Assembly (NCBI GenBank): GCA_027422505.1
Contig: JAPQWV010000051.1
Span: 3,873,501-3,937,500 of the forward strand
Reading direction: 5' to 3'
Source: Craterostigma plantagineum
Lineage: Eukaryota > Streptophyta > Magnoliopsida > Lamiales > Linderniaceae
DNA: 64,000 nt
Position numbers and translations under genes: made by a program. The notes under the pieces are model-generated. The model was not told the DNA's origin, did no database searches, and was given only the letters and a program-made list of their open reading frames with translations. Numbering within the stretch: position 1 is the first letter of the stretch; each line of letters starts with the position of its first letter. Positions 1 through 12,994 of the stretch are shown here, piece after piece.

Positions 1-844
1 ATTGACTGCAATTAAAAACGTTAATGAAATCCTGAAAGTCTAGTACAAGTAGATTCTTATTTAGAAAATTACCATAATTTATAATTGGAAATTTTATGAA
101 TTATTAATTTAGAATTTTAGCGGGACTTAATATTTATAAAGGGATTTTCCGAAAAATTATTATATTATTATCTTATCGAATTTGATGATTTTTTACAAAG
201 GCCCAAGTCGGGACCGGAACATTTTATTATTTTAGAGAGTTAATTAATTTATAGAGTATTAATTTATAGAGGTTTTACTGTATCATAATTCATAATTGAC
301 TTTTTACATTATACTGATTAAAATGTCAATATATTATAATTATTAATATTTAAAATTAAATAAATTATAAAATCGGCATAAATAAAAAGAAATATATCAA
401 TAAATAATCGAAAATTAGTATTATGTTTACTTCTATTATTATAAACATATAAAGTATTTTAAATATCATTAAAATATTTTTTATTAGTTGAAATACAAAA
501 TAAATAAAAACTGCAACTCTATTTTTGTGTTGAAATGTATAGATCTAGAGTATCTATACTCATCAACACAATATTTGTCTTAAATATAGAGTTTTAATGG
601 AGTAAAAACGTACTATATTTTTATGTTTTTTACACAAATGAAGTATACATTTGAGATGCTCTTAGGGTAAATTCTACATCTCAATTCTAAATTCACCGTT
701 AACCGTAAATCCTAAATCCTAAGCAATAAGGGCATAGGCCAGGGCAGATAAGGGGTTGGGCAACTAACCCACCTTATATATTTCGAGTGGAAATTTTAGA
801 ATTTTCAACCCAACAGTTATTTCATGTGTTAGTGTGAAGATAAA
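1..844. other. AT-rich intergenic DNA, no gene seen
   Basis: No open frame, splice pattern or RNA gene could be supported here. The stretch is strongly AT-rich with short direct repeats around 240-290 (copies of TTTATAGAG). It is probably decayed repeat DNA flanking the CACTA relic that begins near 845. Confidence 0.5.
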
Positions 845-1189
845 AACTACAAAAAATGTTATTTTATGTGACCATGTTTTTGTGATAATATTATAAATCA
901 TCACATAAAATTAGATTATATGAGGAAATAATATTTTCTCACGAAAACTGTTATATAACGTGATGAATTTTTTTCCTCATAAGTTAATATATAATATGTG
1001 AGGAAATTGTTTTTTCATCACATAATAGTAATATATTTCCTCACAAAAGCTAAATATTAATGTGATAGATAAAATCCTCATATATAGTTAATAAATTTCC
1101 TAATGATAAATATTTTTCAATGTGAGGAATATTTTCGTATTATAATTCATTTTGTAATTAAAGTTATATAGTGTTATTGTTGATATTAT

Positions 1190-1297
1190 GAATAAAAGAT
1201 CTGAGGGATTGGGTATTACAAAGGTAAGGTCGTGGGTTCGAGTCTCAAGCAATGCATTTATCTGGTTTATCTTTTAAAAAATTAAAAAAAAAAAGAA
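1190..1297 (+). repeat. Possible SINE fragment
   Basis: The sequence GTGGGTTCGAGTCT resembles a tRNA-type B box (GGTTCGANTCC) and is followed about 40 bases later by an A-rich tail (1276-1297). A convincing A box and a complete head are not visible, so this is at most a decayed SINE piece inside the CACTA relic. Confidence 0.3.
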
Positions 1298-1317
1298 AAA
1301 TCAATATATTCGAATAT

Positions 1318-1440
1318 GCGGGTCAGACCCGGTTCGCTCGGGTCTAGCCCGGGGCGCGGGCGGGTCCCTGGTCCGCTAAAAAATAATCGGATTGGGCCCG
1401 GGTCCGGCCAAACCCGACCCATCCGGCCCGTTGCCATCCA
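1318..1440. repeat. GC-rich insertion inside the CACTA relic
   Basis: A 120-base block rich in GGGCCCGG/CCCGACCC stands out sharply from the AT-rich surroundings. It ends near the sequence GTTGCCATCCA. It resembles the GC-rich miniature elements (hAT-like MITEs) scattered in plant genomes, but no target duplication was found. Confidence 0.35.
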
Positions 1441-1572
1441 TTAATTTATCATGGTAATTGTGAGAAAAATATTTTTAATGTGAGGAATATTTTCGTATTA
1501 TATATATCATGGTTATTGTGAGGAAAATTATTTTAATGTGAGGCATATTTTCGTAGTATATATCATGGTAAT

Positions 1573-4415
1573 TGTGACGACCCGCCATCTGCTACTATTT
1601 TCATACGCTAACTTACGTGACTAAATAAAATATAAAAATATATTACATAGGAAACATCGATAAAATTTTTCGATTTTACAAAACACACCACACCCAACTA
1701 TTTTACAATACAAACGTTGTTCAGGTTTTACATACAATACAAACGTAATTTACAAAAACACACATAATTAAACGTAACGCCCGCCGCACAGGTCGCATCC
1801 ATGTACACATCACCCTCAAAAGTCACCGGAAGTTCCAGAAGGACCAGCCTCGTCATCTAAACGTTTACATACCGGATTCGCTACGTCTACAACACATAAA
1901 ACATGGGATGAGCTATAAAGCTCAGTAAGTGGAAATATGCATGTATGCACGTGCCAAAATAGCAAAGGCATCCTCGCCAGTGCTTTCTAATACTATCCTC
2001 ACATCATACTCATTCGTTTCTCATTTTCATCAGGGCCCATAGCTACTTACTAACCGCACCATCATATCATGAGCTCAAATCCTATTCGGATAAAAATACG
2101 ATAGTGGCCCACACTGACTAGGATAAAATTAGGGTTTATCTCCAATCTTATCATTCACCAGGTCGCCCCTCTATCAAATTACTTTTCTGGCACTATAGTT
2201 ATACTACGTGCCTTCCCAATACCTAAATAATTTAGGTAAATATACTCGACGGTTTTACCCCCGTCATGGTGCCTTTGTAGAAGTAGCTATATTCTCATCT
2301 ATCACCATTACATATAACTCGCTTTCCACTCGAGTAATATAATGCACGCTCATTCCTCAAAATACTCAATATGATTCGTGCGTGCACATGATCATGCTAC
2401 ATAAATAATGCAACAATAAATATTCCAAACAATCTCATATAACAGATAATTCACATACCACTTATTCATCAAAGCAATTAGTCACGTTAGAAATACACAT
2501 ATCAATCAATTATGTGTTGTAGTTGAAATTCCCACTTACCTGATATCCTTAGCTTATCGTACGGTTAAATCGCTAACCCTCAAACCCTAATTATAGAAAC
2601 ATATAAAATTAGAGGTTGTTAATTTAATTATAATTTCATAAAATTAACTTAATTTGAAAACCCTAATTTCGACTTTTATAAATTTCGAAACCCTAAATCG
2701 ACCTAAATTGGGAAATACCATTTCAGAGATAGATCTCGACATTATACATAAATCTCGATATCATTAATAAAATAAATGTCGATATGTATGTACAAAGGTT
2801 CGACATCTTTATTTAAAACTTCGACATCATGCATTCGAAATCCCACATAAAAATCTCGAGATCATCTTACTCAAACACTCGACATTCTTCTCAAATATTC
2901 ATTTAATATTCGTGAAAGTCGAATCACAACAATATCGATATTATCATTCGAAATTATCATTTCCCTTCAGACTTCAACATTTATATATAAATCTCGACAC
3001 TCTCATAAAAATTTCGAAACCCTCTTTGATAACTCTTCGACATTTTACCCGACATTCCATGATAATCTCGACATGTATTAACAAATAAATCTCGAAATGA
3101 AGCCGGAATTGATCTCGACATTTCATGATAAAATCTCGAAACTACTCTATACTAACACTCGACATTTTACTCGATATTTTTTAAAAAACTCGAAACAATA
3201 CATTTCAAAACCCTACAAAGAAAAATGTCGATATCTCATGTAATACTTTTATAAATGTCGAAACAATTCTACACACACATATCGACATTGTAATCTATTT
3301 CGACATCTTGTTTCCCAAATTCCATCATGACCAATATCGACATCTTGTATCAACATTCTTAAAAATTTCAATCCCTTACACACACACATATCGACATCCT
3401 TCCCAAACATTCATTCGATATCTTCACTTCTCAAAAATGTCGACATATTACTCACAATCTCACTTCAACTAACCAATCAACATTCTTATAACATCTTAAA
3501 GCCTCTCACTCGACATCTTACTCAACAATTTAATTCGACATTTTCATTCGACTTTTTCAATATTAAACAAACCCTAATCTTTCAAATCACAAACACTATT
3601 TACTTCTAAACCCTTAATAACTTCCGATCAAAACCTTAATTGTCAAGAACACTTTAAATATCATATCAAATCTAAATGATGTTCTTTCTTTTCAAAAATC
3701 AAAAACCCTAAAAACATAACCTTACGTGATTTGCAAACTCAATAACTCTTAGACAAACCATAACCTAATTAAAAATATAAAATTTATAACAAGAAATCTT
3801 ACCAAAACCAGGTTGCGTTATATTTACTAGTTGTATTCTTCGTCTGCTTCCTAAAATTGTTCTTGTTGCCTAATAACTCATTTCTTTCTATATTAACTTA
3901 TCAACTTGAGTATAGTAATAGATAATGACAAAGAACTTTACCTACTCTCAGCTTTATTCACGTAAGAAACTATAATATTTCTCAAGTGATTTTCCCCCTT
4001 TGACCCTATATTAGACACTTAAATTCTAGAAATGTCGAGATCTTATTTCCACCCATCTTAAAATTTCGCATCTCTCATTTCAATTCCTTAAAGATTTCGA
4101 CATCGATCTATGTATATATAAAATGTCGATACAAAATTTCCAAGTATTATTTTAACATGAATAAACTCATGTCGACATTTTAATTCAACTCGACATTTCC
4201 ATAAAGAAACCCTAATTTCTAATTTATCATATTTCGAAATTACCTTACCCACACAACCTAATTTCAAAATTCCTCAAACTCGATATCTAATTTCCAAATA
4301 ATGTTAGGTATCATGTAGTCACAAAATTAAATAAATACTAAATATGAAATCATATAAACACATAATATGCATGCAAATTTATTGGCCAACTTACGCACGG
4401 GACCCGGCTATTACA
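1573..4415. mobile_element. Solo LTR, Ty3-type, 2.84 kb
   Basis: It begins TGTGACGACCCG and ends GGCTATTACA (TG...CA). It is flanked by a perfect 5-bp duplication GTAAT at 1568-1572 and 4416-4420, which proves a single LTR left after recombination of a full element. The interior is packed with TCGACAT, ATGTCGA and CTCGA words, as in the LTRs of the Ty3 element at 36277-47755. The start also resembles that element's LTR start (TGTAGCGCCCCG). No coding sequence is present. The LTR lies nested in the CACTA relic, so it is the younger of the two. Confidence 0.9.
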
Positions 4416-4751
4416 GTAATTATGAGGAAAAATATATTTAAAGTGACAAATTTTTTATTGCATTTATACGTTTAAATGTGAGGAAGTTCAAAATATGTAA
4501 CAAAATAGTACATATACTGTGAGAAATATTTCGTCACAATAAGAATTTTATGCGAGGATATTGCATTCCTCACATATGCCAAATGTGAAGAAATAAAATA
4601 TCGTCACATTAGGCGCGATTTGATCTTATGCCACGGGCCTTCGGTGACGGGCCGGTGACGAAAATTTTTCCTCACATTAAATTTAAGTGACGAAAATTTA
4701 CTCTTTGTTGAGGAAAAAAAATCGTCGCATAAGATAGACTTTCTTCTAGTG

Positions 4752-5084
4752 ATATATGCATGGATCATGTAATTTTTTTCATAAAAAAAGAAAAGTTATA
4801 AGTTGACTAAGTGTATAATTGATGTATGTGTGTGTGAATGACGTTATATAGAGATCAAAGTTTCTACACTATGCCTAAAATATTAAATGGTCAGCTTAAT
4901 TGCTCCGCTTTGGGTAAATAATATACAATCATTGAATTAAATAGTAATTAGTCAATAGTATATTAATTATCTATTACAAAGGTCTTCTAACGCTATCCTA
5001 ATTCCTGTGCCAACATTGAATATGCAACTACATCGAAGTCAGTGATCCAACGTAAGCCGTTGCACATCGACTTTGACGAAGTAA
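4752..5084. other. Intergenic spacer, nothing recognised
   Basis: AT-rich spacer between the CACTA relic and MULE E1. No coding or structural signal was seen. Confidence 0.5.
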
Positions 5085-5093
5085 ATAAAGTAA

Positions 5094-6352
5094 GGGTTAA
5101 TTTGGGTTCAGTCCCCAATATCCAAGTTTCAACATGTTTGAGGCCCCATGAGGTTTTAATTCAGGCCTAAGGACCTAGTTAACGTAAGTTTTAAGGACTA
5201 AGGTGACTGGAAATGACGATTCTATCATTCATAGTTGCCAAAAATTACACCATTTGCCATCGTCTCTTTGATTCGATTTTGGGTTGCGTTTAAGACTCTA
5301 AAACCGACTGAAATATCGTTGTTAAGGTGCAAATAAGATGGAATCGACTTCGATTCCTCATGGGTAGTTATAATAAACGAATAATTTAAAGTATAAGACG
5401 AAATAATTATGAAATTCCACTTCGAGAAAACGAGATTATAAATGGACCAAATATCGATTTTAATGGCCGATTAAGACGAAATTGAGTGAATTTGATAATG
5501 GGTCTCGATAATGAATGAGAATTGGTGAGTTTAAGAAAGAAGTAGTGAAGAATTTTGATGCGACGTACGAATATAAGATTTTGTGTACAGATAACTGGGC
5601 AATTCGTGCAACTTAAATAACATATATCACCAAAATAGTAACAGATTTAACAAATGTTGTAACATATCATTGAACAAAAGTAACAATTGTCCAGTAACAA
5701 TTCTTTGTTACGAAAATCACCAACGACTCTAATAATGAACAAGAATTATCGAGTTTAATGGTCGACTAAGACGAAACTGAGTGAATTTGATAATGAGTCT
5801 TAATAATGAACGAGAATTATCGAGTTTAAGAAAGAAGTAGTGAAGAATTTTGAATCAAAATTTTTTATGCGACGTATATTGAAGATTTTGTGGAGACGAT
5901 ATCTGGGTAACAAGTCATGCAATTTAAGTAACAGATGTGACAAATAAAGTAACAGATATAACAATTACAGTAAATTACCATTGAAGAAAAGTAACAATTG
6001 TTGAACAACAATTCTTTGTTATGAAAATCACCAATTACTCTAAAAAAAGGTGAAAGTCGCAGAAATGTCGACGTTATTTCCCAAATTAAATTAATTAGGT
6101 TTATACCGAACTATTACTTCAAACCCAATTCGAAAATATAGTGTTGGAATCTCAATTTTAATTGTCGAAATTGAGAAATAGTCAACCCTAATCTCATGTT
6201 ATTAAACAGTACCTGACTAACAAATCATTAAAAAGTTATAACAATTCTATATTTCTCTAATACCAAATCATTAAAAGTTAGTAACTAAACAGTTAATTCA
6301 GATAACAAAATTTTCAATAAAAATAACAGATCTGGAAAATGATTATTTCAAC
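5094..6352 (+). repeat. E1 A-end, inverted copy of the E2 right end
   Basis: This arm aligns, inverted, with 19322-20294. Shared landmarks are a tract near CATTTGCCATCGTCTC, the text GGTGAAAGTCGCAGAAA, and GGAAAATGATTATTT at the inner limit. The E1 copy is longer because about 250 bases (around 5450-5700) are repeated at 5755-6040, each copy carrying the AATTTGATAATG and GTTACGAAAATCACC-like blocks. Confidence 0.8.
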
Positions 6353-6532
6353 ACTATCGACGACACCCTGCACCTACTTTCCTAAATTTCGCAAGTGTAT
6401 CAACTTCAAAATGAGCATGAAAAGAGGACTTGGACTATTGGTTCGTTAAAGAGAACATATACACTTTTTCTATTGAGATTCATGTTTCTTCCATGAATAC
6501 TTAGTGCTTCCATGTATATTATTTTTTTATTA

Positions 6533-7740
6533 CAATCCAGATGGTCGACCTAACATAAATGATTCAACAAAATTAATGACATCTTCGATTATGCAAACTC
6601 TATGTTGTTTACTGATTTCATGTAGTAACAGTTTAAGAATGATCAGCAACAATTAAAGACGATAAGATAACAAAAATTGATATGTAGGTAACAAGGAAAT
6701 ACAACACGAGTAACAGAATACGTAGTAACAATAACAATTTAATATGTAATTAGTTTACTTTATGATTTTCAAATTTTATACTTCAAACACGCTACATTCA
6801 CTAAATTATATCAATTTACGAAGTTTTAAATAAAAATATATTAGTTTAGATGATCATGCTTCTACCAAATTAATTCTACTTACACAAAACGTTGTGGAAT
6901 GAACTATTAGACGTTTATTACAATCCAGATGGTCGACCTAACATAAATGACTCGACAAAATAAATGACATATTCAATTAATCTTAATCACAAACCCTATG
7001 TTGTTTAATGCTTTCATGCAGTAACAGTTTATCAGTGATCAGCAACAATTTGAAGAGGAGAAGATAACAGAAATTGATATGTAGGTAACAAGGAAAACAC
7101 AACACGAGTAACAGAATGCATAGTCACAATAACAATTTAATATGTAATTAGTTTACTTTATGATTTTCAAATTTTATACTTCAAGCACGCTGCACTAAAA
7201 TATATCAATTTACGAAGTTTTAGATAAAAATATATTAGTTTAGATTGTGATTTTTGTGGAGATTATGTTGGAATTGAAGAAGGTGAAGTTATAGTATGGA
7301 AAACAAGTAACACTCTTCTTGAAAGGATGATCATGCTTCTACCAAATTGATTCTACTTACACAAAACGTTGTGGAAATGAACTATTAGATGTTTATTACA
7401 ATACAAATGGTCGACCTAACATAAATGACTCGACAAAATTAATGACATCTTTAATTAATCTTAATCACAAACCCTATGTTGTTTACTGATTCCATGCAGT
7501 AACAGTTTATCAGTGATCAGCAACAATTTGAAGAGGAGAAGATAACAGAAATTGATATGTAGGTAACAAGGAAACACAACACGAGTAACAGAATACATAG
7601 TCACAATAACAATTTAATATGTAATTAGTTTACTTTATGATTTTCAAATTTTATACTTCAAGCACGCTTATTCACTAAAATATATAAATTTACGAAGTTT
7701 TAGATAAAAATATATAACTTTAGGTTATGATTTTAATTTT
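6533..7740 (+). repeat. Three tandem copies of a 390-480 bp unit inside E1
   Basis: The landmark ATGGTCGACCTAACATAAAT occurs at about 6541, 6929 and 7407. It is followed each time by a shared block with CAGCAACAATT, GATATGTAGGTAACAAGG and ACACGAGTAACAGAAT. The spacings are about 388 and 478 bp. A single related unit lies inverted in E2 near 15630-15760, so the amplification occurred in the E1 lineage or was lost from E2. Confidence 0.8.
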
Positions 7741-7879
7741 TTTTCCCCAAAAAATGACTTCTATATATGTTATGATTTTAATCATAAACCCTAATTCACA
7801 GACTATAATAATTCTGGTAACATATAAACATATAACTAGTAACAGTTTTACACATATTGGGTAACAAATAATCTATGCT

Positions 7880-8930
7880 TGATTTTTAGACTCCCGCCCA
7901 AAATTCATCTCATTCTGGTTTTCCCGCCCGAAATTTCACCGACAATTTAGTAACAAATTTAGTCGGCATAGTAACAGAAACGCATATACTATTAACAGAT
8001 CCTGAGAACTTTACAAATCGGCCAAAACGAAAAAAAATACACCCAACTTTATAGGGTTGATCGTATTTTCGCGAATTAAATAATGAACATCGGACGAACG
8101 ACCAAACAAGGTGCCGCACCGAGCTGCCCATACTATGGGTACTTCGAATTGATACATATTAGATGTAATCGTTGCCAAAAACGGCTTTGATTTCGTCTTA
8201 TTTTTGCAAATTAGAACACGACACATGGTAACAATTAAGTTAAGTTTAATAACGGTCTTGACAGAACTAGTAACGGTTTTGGCACAACGGGTTACAGATT
8301 TGACACTGCGAGTAACAGTTTGAGCACAGTAAAAAAATACCCAAATTATTGGGGTCGATCGTATTTTCGCAAAATTAAAAGATGAACGTCGGATGAACGA
8401 CCAAACAATGTGCCGCTCCGAGCTTTCCATACTATGGTACTTCGAATTTATAGATATTACATATCGTTGCCAAAAACGGCTTCAACCTCATCTTATTTGT
8501 GCAAATTCGAACACTACAATTGGTAACAATTAAGTTCAGTTTAATAACGGTTTTCACAGACATAGTAACAAATTTCACGCAACAGGTAACAGATTTGTCA
8601 CTTCCAGTAACAATTGGACACTGTAAAAATATACCCAAATTATTGGGGTCGTTCGCATTTTCGCGAAATTGAAAGATGAAGGTCGGACGAAAGAGCAAAT
8701 AATGAGCCGCACCGAGCTGCCCATACTATGGGTACTTCGAATTTGTACGTACTAGATGTAATAGGTGCCAAAAAATTCTTTGATTTCATCTTATTTTCGC
8801 ATATTAGAACCCTAAATAGAAAGATAAAAACTCATACAAATCTTACATCTTGCTTCATCAATACCACAATATATCCTACATTACACGCCGAAATTGGTTG
8901 GTTAGTGGGCATTCGAAATTTCGGACCTTG
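7880..8930 (+). repeat. Tandem ~300-bp units in E1
   Basis: Three units are marked by TACTATGG(G)TACTTCGAAT near 8131, 8431 and 8727. Each contains GTTGCCAAAAACGGCTT or a close variant, a GTAACA cluster, and GAACGACCAAACAA or a variant. The same unit is present in inverse orientation about four times in E2 (11700-12900). Apparent open frames here are by-products of the repetition. Confidence 0.8.
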
Positions 8931-9296
8931 ATTCACTTTAAAAACGAGATTCATAAAATAAATACTCGGTCGATAACAATTTTTTTCACCAAAGTAACAG
9001 ATAAGGTATGAAAAATAACATCTCGCTAGACTTTTATAACAATATATCTAAAAGCATAACAGAAAGTCGACGAAAAATAACTATTAGTTCGGTATGTAAG
9101 GATGGGTATTTTCGTCAATACATATTTTTCGTCCTTATCTGTGCCATTTTCAAAAAGTTGGTCCTTTAAACTATTGTGGATTCTGGCAGGGACTGAACCA
9201 TTTACGAAAGTTCTGACTAGGGACTGACTACAATTTCCCCATAAAATAATTCATTTCCCAGAAGAATAATGATTTCTCTGACGCTCAAATAAAATA

Positions 9297-10380
9297 GGGT
9301 AAATTCCTTATCAGGCCCTGTCAGAAACTAAAATTCATGTTCAGTACCCCTGCGAACAAATCTTCCTGTTAAGTACCCATCTGCAAAAAGTTGTGTGTTC
9401 AATACCCCTAAACAGTGAACGGACGAAAATACCCCTTACTGATATTAAATTGGGCATCATACCAACTGTTTTGATTATTATACCAACTGTTATTCTAATT
9501 ATACCAACTGTTATCATTATTATACCAAATGATATAGTATACAATTTTGTTGGTATAATTACGTCAACAGTTGGTATAATTTCTACAGTTTCTGAATTCT
9601 GGTATAATTACGTCAACAGCTGGTATAATTTCTACAGTTTCTGAATTCTGGTATAATTACGTTATTTACTGGTATAATAACAAAAACATGTAGTATAATT
9701 TCTATAATTTCTGGTATAACATCAAAATCAGTGGTATAACATCCAAATTCGCTGTAAATTATAATAACGCTATATGGACAACAAACCAACTGTTTTGATT
9801 ATTATACCAAATGTTATTCTAATTATACCAATTGTTATCATTATTATACCAAATGATATAGTGTACAATTTTGTTGGTATAATTACGACAACAGTTGGTA
9901 TAATTTCTACATTTCTAGTATAATTTCAAAATCAGTTGGTATAACGTCCAATTTCACTGTATAAAATTCGAATAACGTAATTTACTGGTATAATAACCAA
10001 AACACATGGTATAATTTCTACAGTTTCTGGTATAATTTCAAAATCTGTTGGTATAATTACTTCCAAGTTCTCTGTAATTTACTAATGCTATTTACTGGTA
10101 TAATAACGAAAACATATGGTATAATTTCAACATTTTCTGGTACAATGTCCAATTTTGTTGGTATAATAACTAATTTTTTTGGTATAATTCTTCTGAAAAA
10201 AATTATTCAGTTTTTTTGAATATGTGAGACATGGGTATTTTCGTCCATTTAATGCTGAAAAGGATTTTTTAGGTACTGAACATGAATAAGTTTTCAAATG
10301 AGTACTTATAAGGAGAAAATAATTCGAGAGGTATTTAAAAGGAAGTTGAAATGTTGAAAGGGACTGATAAGGAATTAACC
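9297..10380. mobile_element. MULE E3: 1.08-kb non-autonomous element full of TATACCAA words
   Basis: The left end reads GGGTAAATTCCTTATCAG and the right end, inverted, GGTTAATTCCTTATCAG. A perfect 10-bp target duplication AAATAAAATA flanks it (9287-9296 and 10381-10390), which identifies a Mutator-like element. The interior (9460-10200) consists of TTATACCAA and TTGGTATAATT words every 20-35 bases. A roughly 100-base palindrome-like block recurs at about 9462 and 9783. There is no coding capacity. Confidence 0.9.
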
Positions 10381-10390
10381 AAATAAAATA

Positions 10391-11239
10391 ATCACGATCC
10401 ATTTCTTGAGTTATAAAAGCGTTCTCAATAGTTTTGATTCTGTAATTTACGGTAAGATGCCTCTAGCTACCCACTATAGTACAACATTGCGACTTAAGAT
10501 ATTTTTTTCTGTGACGTGGATATAAATCAAAATAAATAATTATGAATGAGTAATCCCACATATCTTATAATTCATTTGATAAAGCTATTTAAAAAATCGT
10601 GGAAAAATCACTGTATTTAGTATACGTAAATAAATTTGGACATCTCCAACCACACTGCAAAATAAAAAGAACTTCCAAAATCACTCCAACCGAATCCAAA
10701 AACCAATCCCAAAATGGATTTATGCTTTATCTCTCATTCAATAACGCATAGATGCGTTTAAACGCATAGTTTCCTTTCTAAATTTCGTAATTTCATTTAA
10801 AGTTCTTTTATTTGTTTCAATAATTAAACTATCCTTATAAAAAATAAAAAAAATAACAAAGTATATAAAGTAACTAGGAAGGTTTCTGAAACTATGAAAT
10901 TTACTACCAATATTCTTTTATTTATTTAGATGTAATATGTTATTAAAATATTAATTTTCTTTGAAGTTATAAAATATGTGGGCAATATTGAAAAGTTGTA
11001 AAGTTGGTCTATAACTAATACTTCAAAAGTAGTCCTTTTGAAAATAGTTTATCGTTTAGAGAAAAACTGTTGCATTTTGAGTTTTAGAATGAATTGAGTT
11101 TACAATTGAGTTTATCGGTGCTCTTACACGTGCACTTCACCCCAAGCTTTTATAAAGCGTCAGAATTTAATTTTGTAAATTTTACTTTCTAACTCATTAT
11201 TTATGTGGAAACGATATATTTCATATCTAGCAGAGGTAA
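10391..11239. other. Spacer between MULEs E3 and E2, no gene seen
   Basis: AT-rich DNA with no supported gene, RNA or repeat. It separates the two outward MULE insertions and gives no coding signal on either strand. Confidence 0.5.
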
Positions 11240-11699
11240 TTTTTTTTAGGGGAAATTTGCAGTCAGGCCCCAGTCAGAAGTTTCCTAAAGGGTTCAGTCC
11301 CTGTCAGAGTGAAGAATAGTTTAAAGGACCAACTTTATTGAAAATGGCACAGATAAGGACGAAAAATATGTATTGACGAAAATACCCATCCTTACATACC
11401 GAACTAGTAGTTATTTTTCGTCGACTTTCTGTTATGCTTTTTGCTATATTGTTATAAAAGTTCAGCAAAATGTTATTTTTCATACTTTATCTGTTACTTC
11501 GGTGAAGAAAATTGTTATCGACTGAGTATTTATTTTACGATTCTCGTTTTTACAGTGAATCGAGGTCCGAATTTTCGAATGCCCACTAACCAACCAATTT
11601 CGGCGTGTAATGTAGGATGTATAGTGGTATTGATGCAGCAAGATGTGAGATTTGTATGAGTTTTTATCTTTCTAGTTAGGGTTCTAATATGCGAAAATA

Positions 11700-12900
11700 G
11701 GTTGAAATCAAAGCCTTTTTTGGCACCGATTACTTCTAATATGTACAAATTCGAAGTACCCATATTATGTCTAGCTCGATTCGGTTCATTGTTTGCTCGT
11801 TCGACCGACTTTCATCTTTCAATTTAGAGAAAATACGGTCGACCCCGATTTTGGGTATATTTTTACTGTATCCAGACTGTTACTAGCATGTCAAATGTGT
11901 TACCTGTTGTGCCAGTATCGTTACTATGTCTCTCAAAACAGTTATTGCAACTAAACTTAATTGTTACCATGTATCGTGTTCTAATTTGTGAAAATAAGAT
12001 GAAATCAAAGCCGTTTTTTGGCAACGATTACATCTACTATGTATAAATTCGAAGTACCCATAGTATGGAAAGGTCGGTGCTGCACATTGTTTGGACGTTC
12101 GTCCGACGTTCATCTCTTAATTTCGCGGAAATACGGTCGACCACATTAATGGGAATATTTACTGTCCAAACTGTTACTTGTTGTATAAATGTTGTTACTC
12201 AATTCACCAAACTCGTTACTGTGTCCGCCAAATCCGTTATTTAACAGCATTTAATTGTTACTGCGTCTAGCATTCTAACTTGCGAAAATAAGATGAAATC
12301 AAAGCCGTTTTTGTCAACAATTACATCTAATATGTATAAATTCGAAGAACCCATAGTATGGGAATCTCGGCGCGGCACATTGTTCCTCGTTCGTCCGATG
12401 TTCATCTTTCAATTTAGCGAAAATACGGTCGACCCCCATAATACGGTAGTACCAAATATGTTACTCAGTCCACATGATTCGTTACTTGAAAGGCCATATC
12501 CGTTATTTAACTTTTACTAATTGTTACCATGTGTAGGGTTGTAATTAGCGAAAATATGACGAAATCAAAGCCGTTTTTGGCAACGATTACGTCTAATATG
12601 TATAAATTCGAAGTACCTTTAGTATGGGCAGCTCCATGGTGCACATTATTTGCTCGTTCGTCCGACTTTCGGAGTTTAATTTCGCGAAAATACGGGAGAT
12701 CCCAATAATTTGGGTATATTTAGACTGTGTCCAAACTGTTACTCCGGGTACCAAATTTGTTACTGTTAGTATCAATATCGTTACTAGTGGTTTCACATCC
12801 GTTATTATGCTGTACGAAATTGTTACCAGATATGAAAGAAATGTTACTCTGTGCACGTAATGTGTTATAATCCACAGAAACATCCAATACGTTCACAACG
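11700..12900 (-). repeat. Four tandem ~265-300 bp units at the E2 B-end
   Basis: The landmark AAATTCGAAG(T/A)ACC recurs near 11751, 12050, 12344 and 12607. Each unit has ATCAAAGCC(G)TTTTTGGCA upstream and TACGGTCGACC or a variant, with three to five GTTAC words, downstream. The block lies between the transposase stop codon and the element end and is shared with E1 (inverted, about three units). Confidence 0.8.
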
Positions 12901-12994
12901 AGTAGCAAAAAACTTACCAATTGATATCAATTAGAGAAAAAGGACAAATTGATATCAGATTGGCCAACAAAAGACAAAAAGAATACTGCAAACG

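Larger units (their letters stand above)
845..4751. mobile_element. Non-autonomous CACTA (En/Spm-like) element, interrupted by a solo LTR
   Basis: The right end, read on the minus strand, begins CACTAGAAGAAAG at 4751, the classic CACTA terminus. The left end near 845 reads ACTACAAAAAATG, so its first C is mutated. Both ends continue into similar sequence (TTATTTTATGTGACC on the left, CTATCTTATGCGACG on the right). Subterminal DNA (about 860-1150, 1440-1570, 4421-4740) is filled with variants of TGTGAGGAAA/TTTCCTCACA, as expected for CACTA transposase-binding repeats. No transposase is present. Without the nested LTR the element is about 1.06 kb. A 3-bp target duplication could not be confirmed, probably because the left tip is altered. 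Confidence 0.75.
5094..9240 (+). mobile_element. MULE E1: non-autonomous deletion derivative of E2
   Basis: The left end begins GGGTTAATTTGGGTTCAG. The right end, read inward on the minus strand, begins GGGGAAATTGTAGTCAG. These correspond to the right and left ends of E2 (11249-20294), so E1 lies in the opposite orientation to E2. Flanking 9-mers ATAAAGTAA (5085-5093) and ATAAAATAA (9241-9249) differ at one base and fit a MULE target duplication. About 1 kb at the left end matches the last 1 kb of E2 (19322-20294), and 8130-9240 matches 11249-12600 inverted. The transposase and Ulp1-like genes are absent. GTAAC/GTAACA words occur throughout, almost always on the plus strand. Confidence 0.88.

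Noticed and set aside
1210..1260. tRNA gene suggested by a B-box-like GGTTCGAGTCT
   Set aside because: No cloverleaf, acceptor stem or convincing A box could be built; an A-rich tail follows, so a SINE fragment is more likely.
9460..10200. Possible CRISPR-like array because of regularly spaced repeats
   Set aside because: The words are only 7-10 bases, the spacers are not uniform in size, polarity changes, and the region is bounded by a MULE target duplication in a plant genome.
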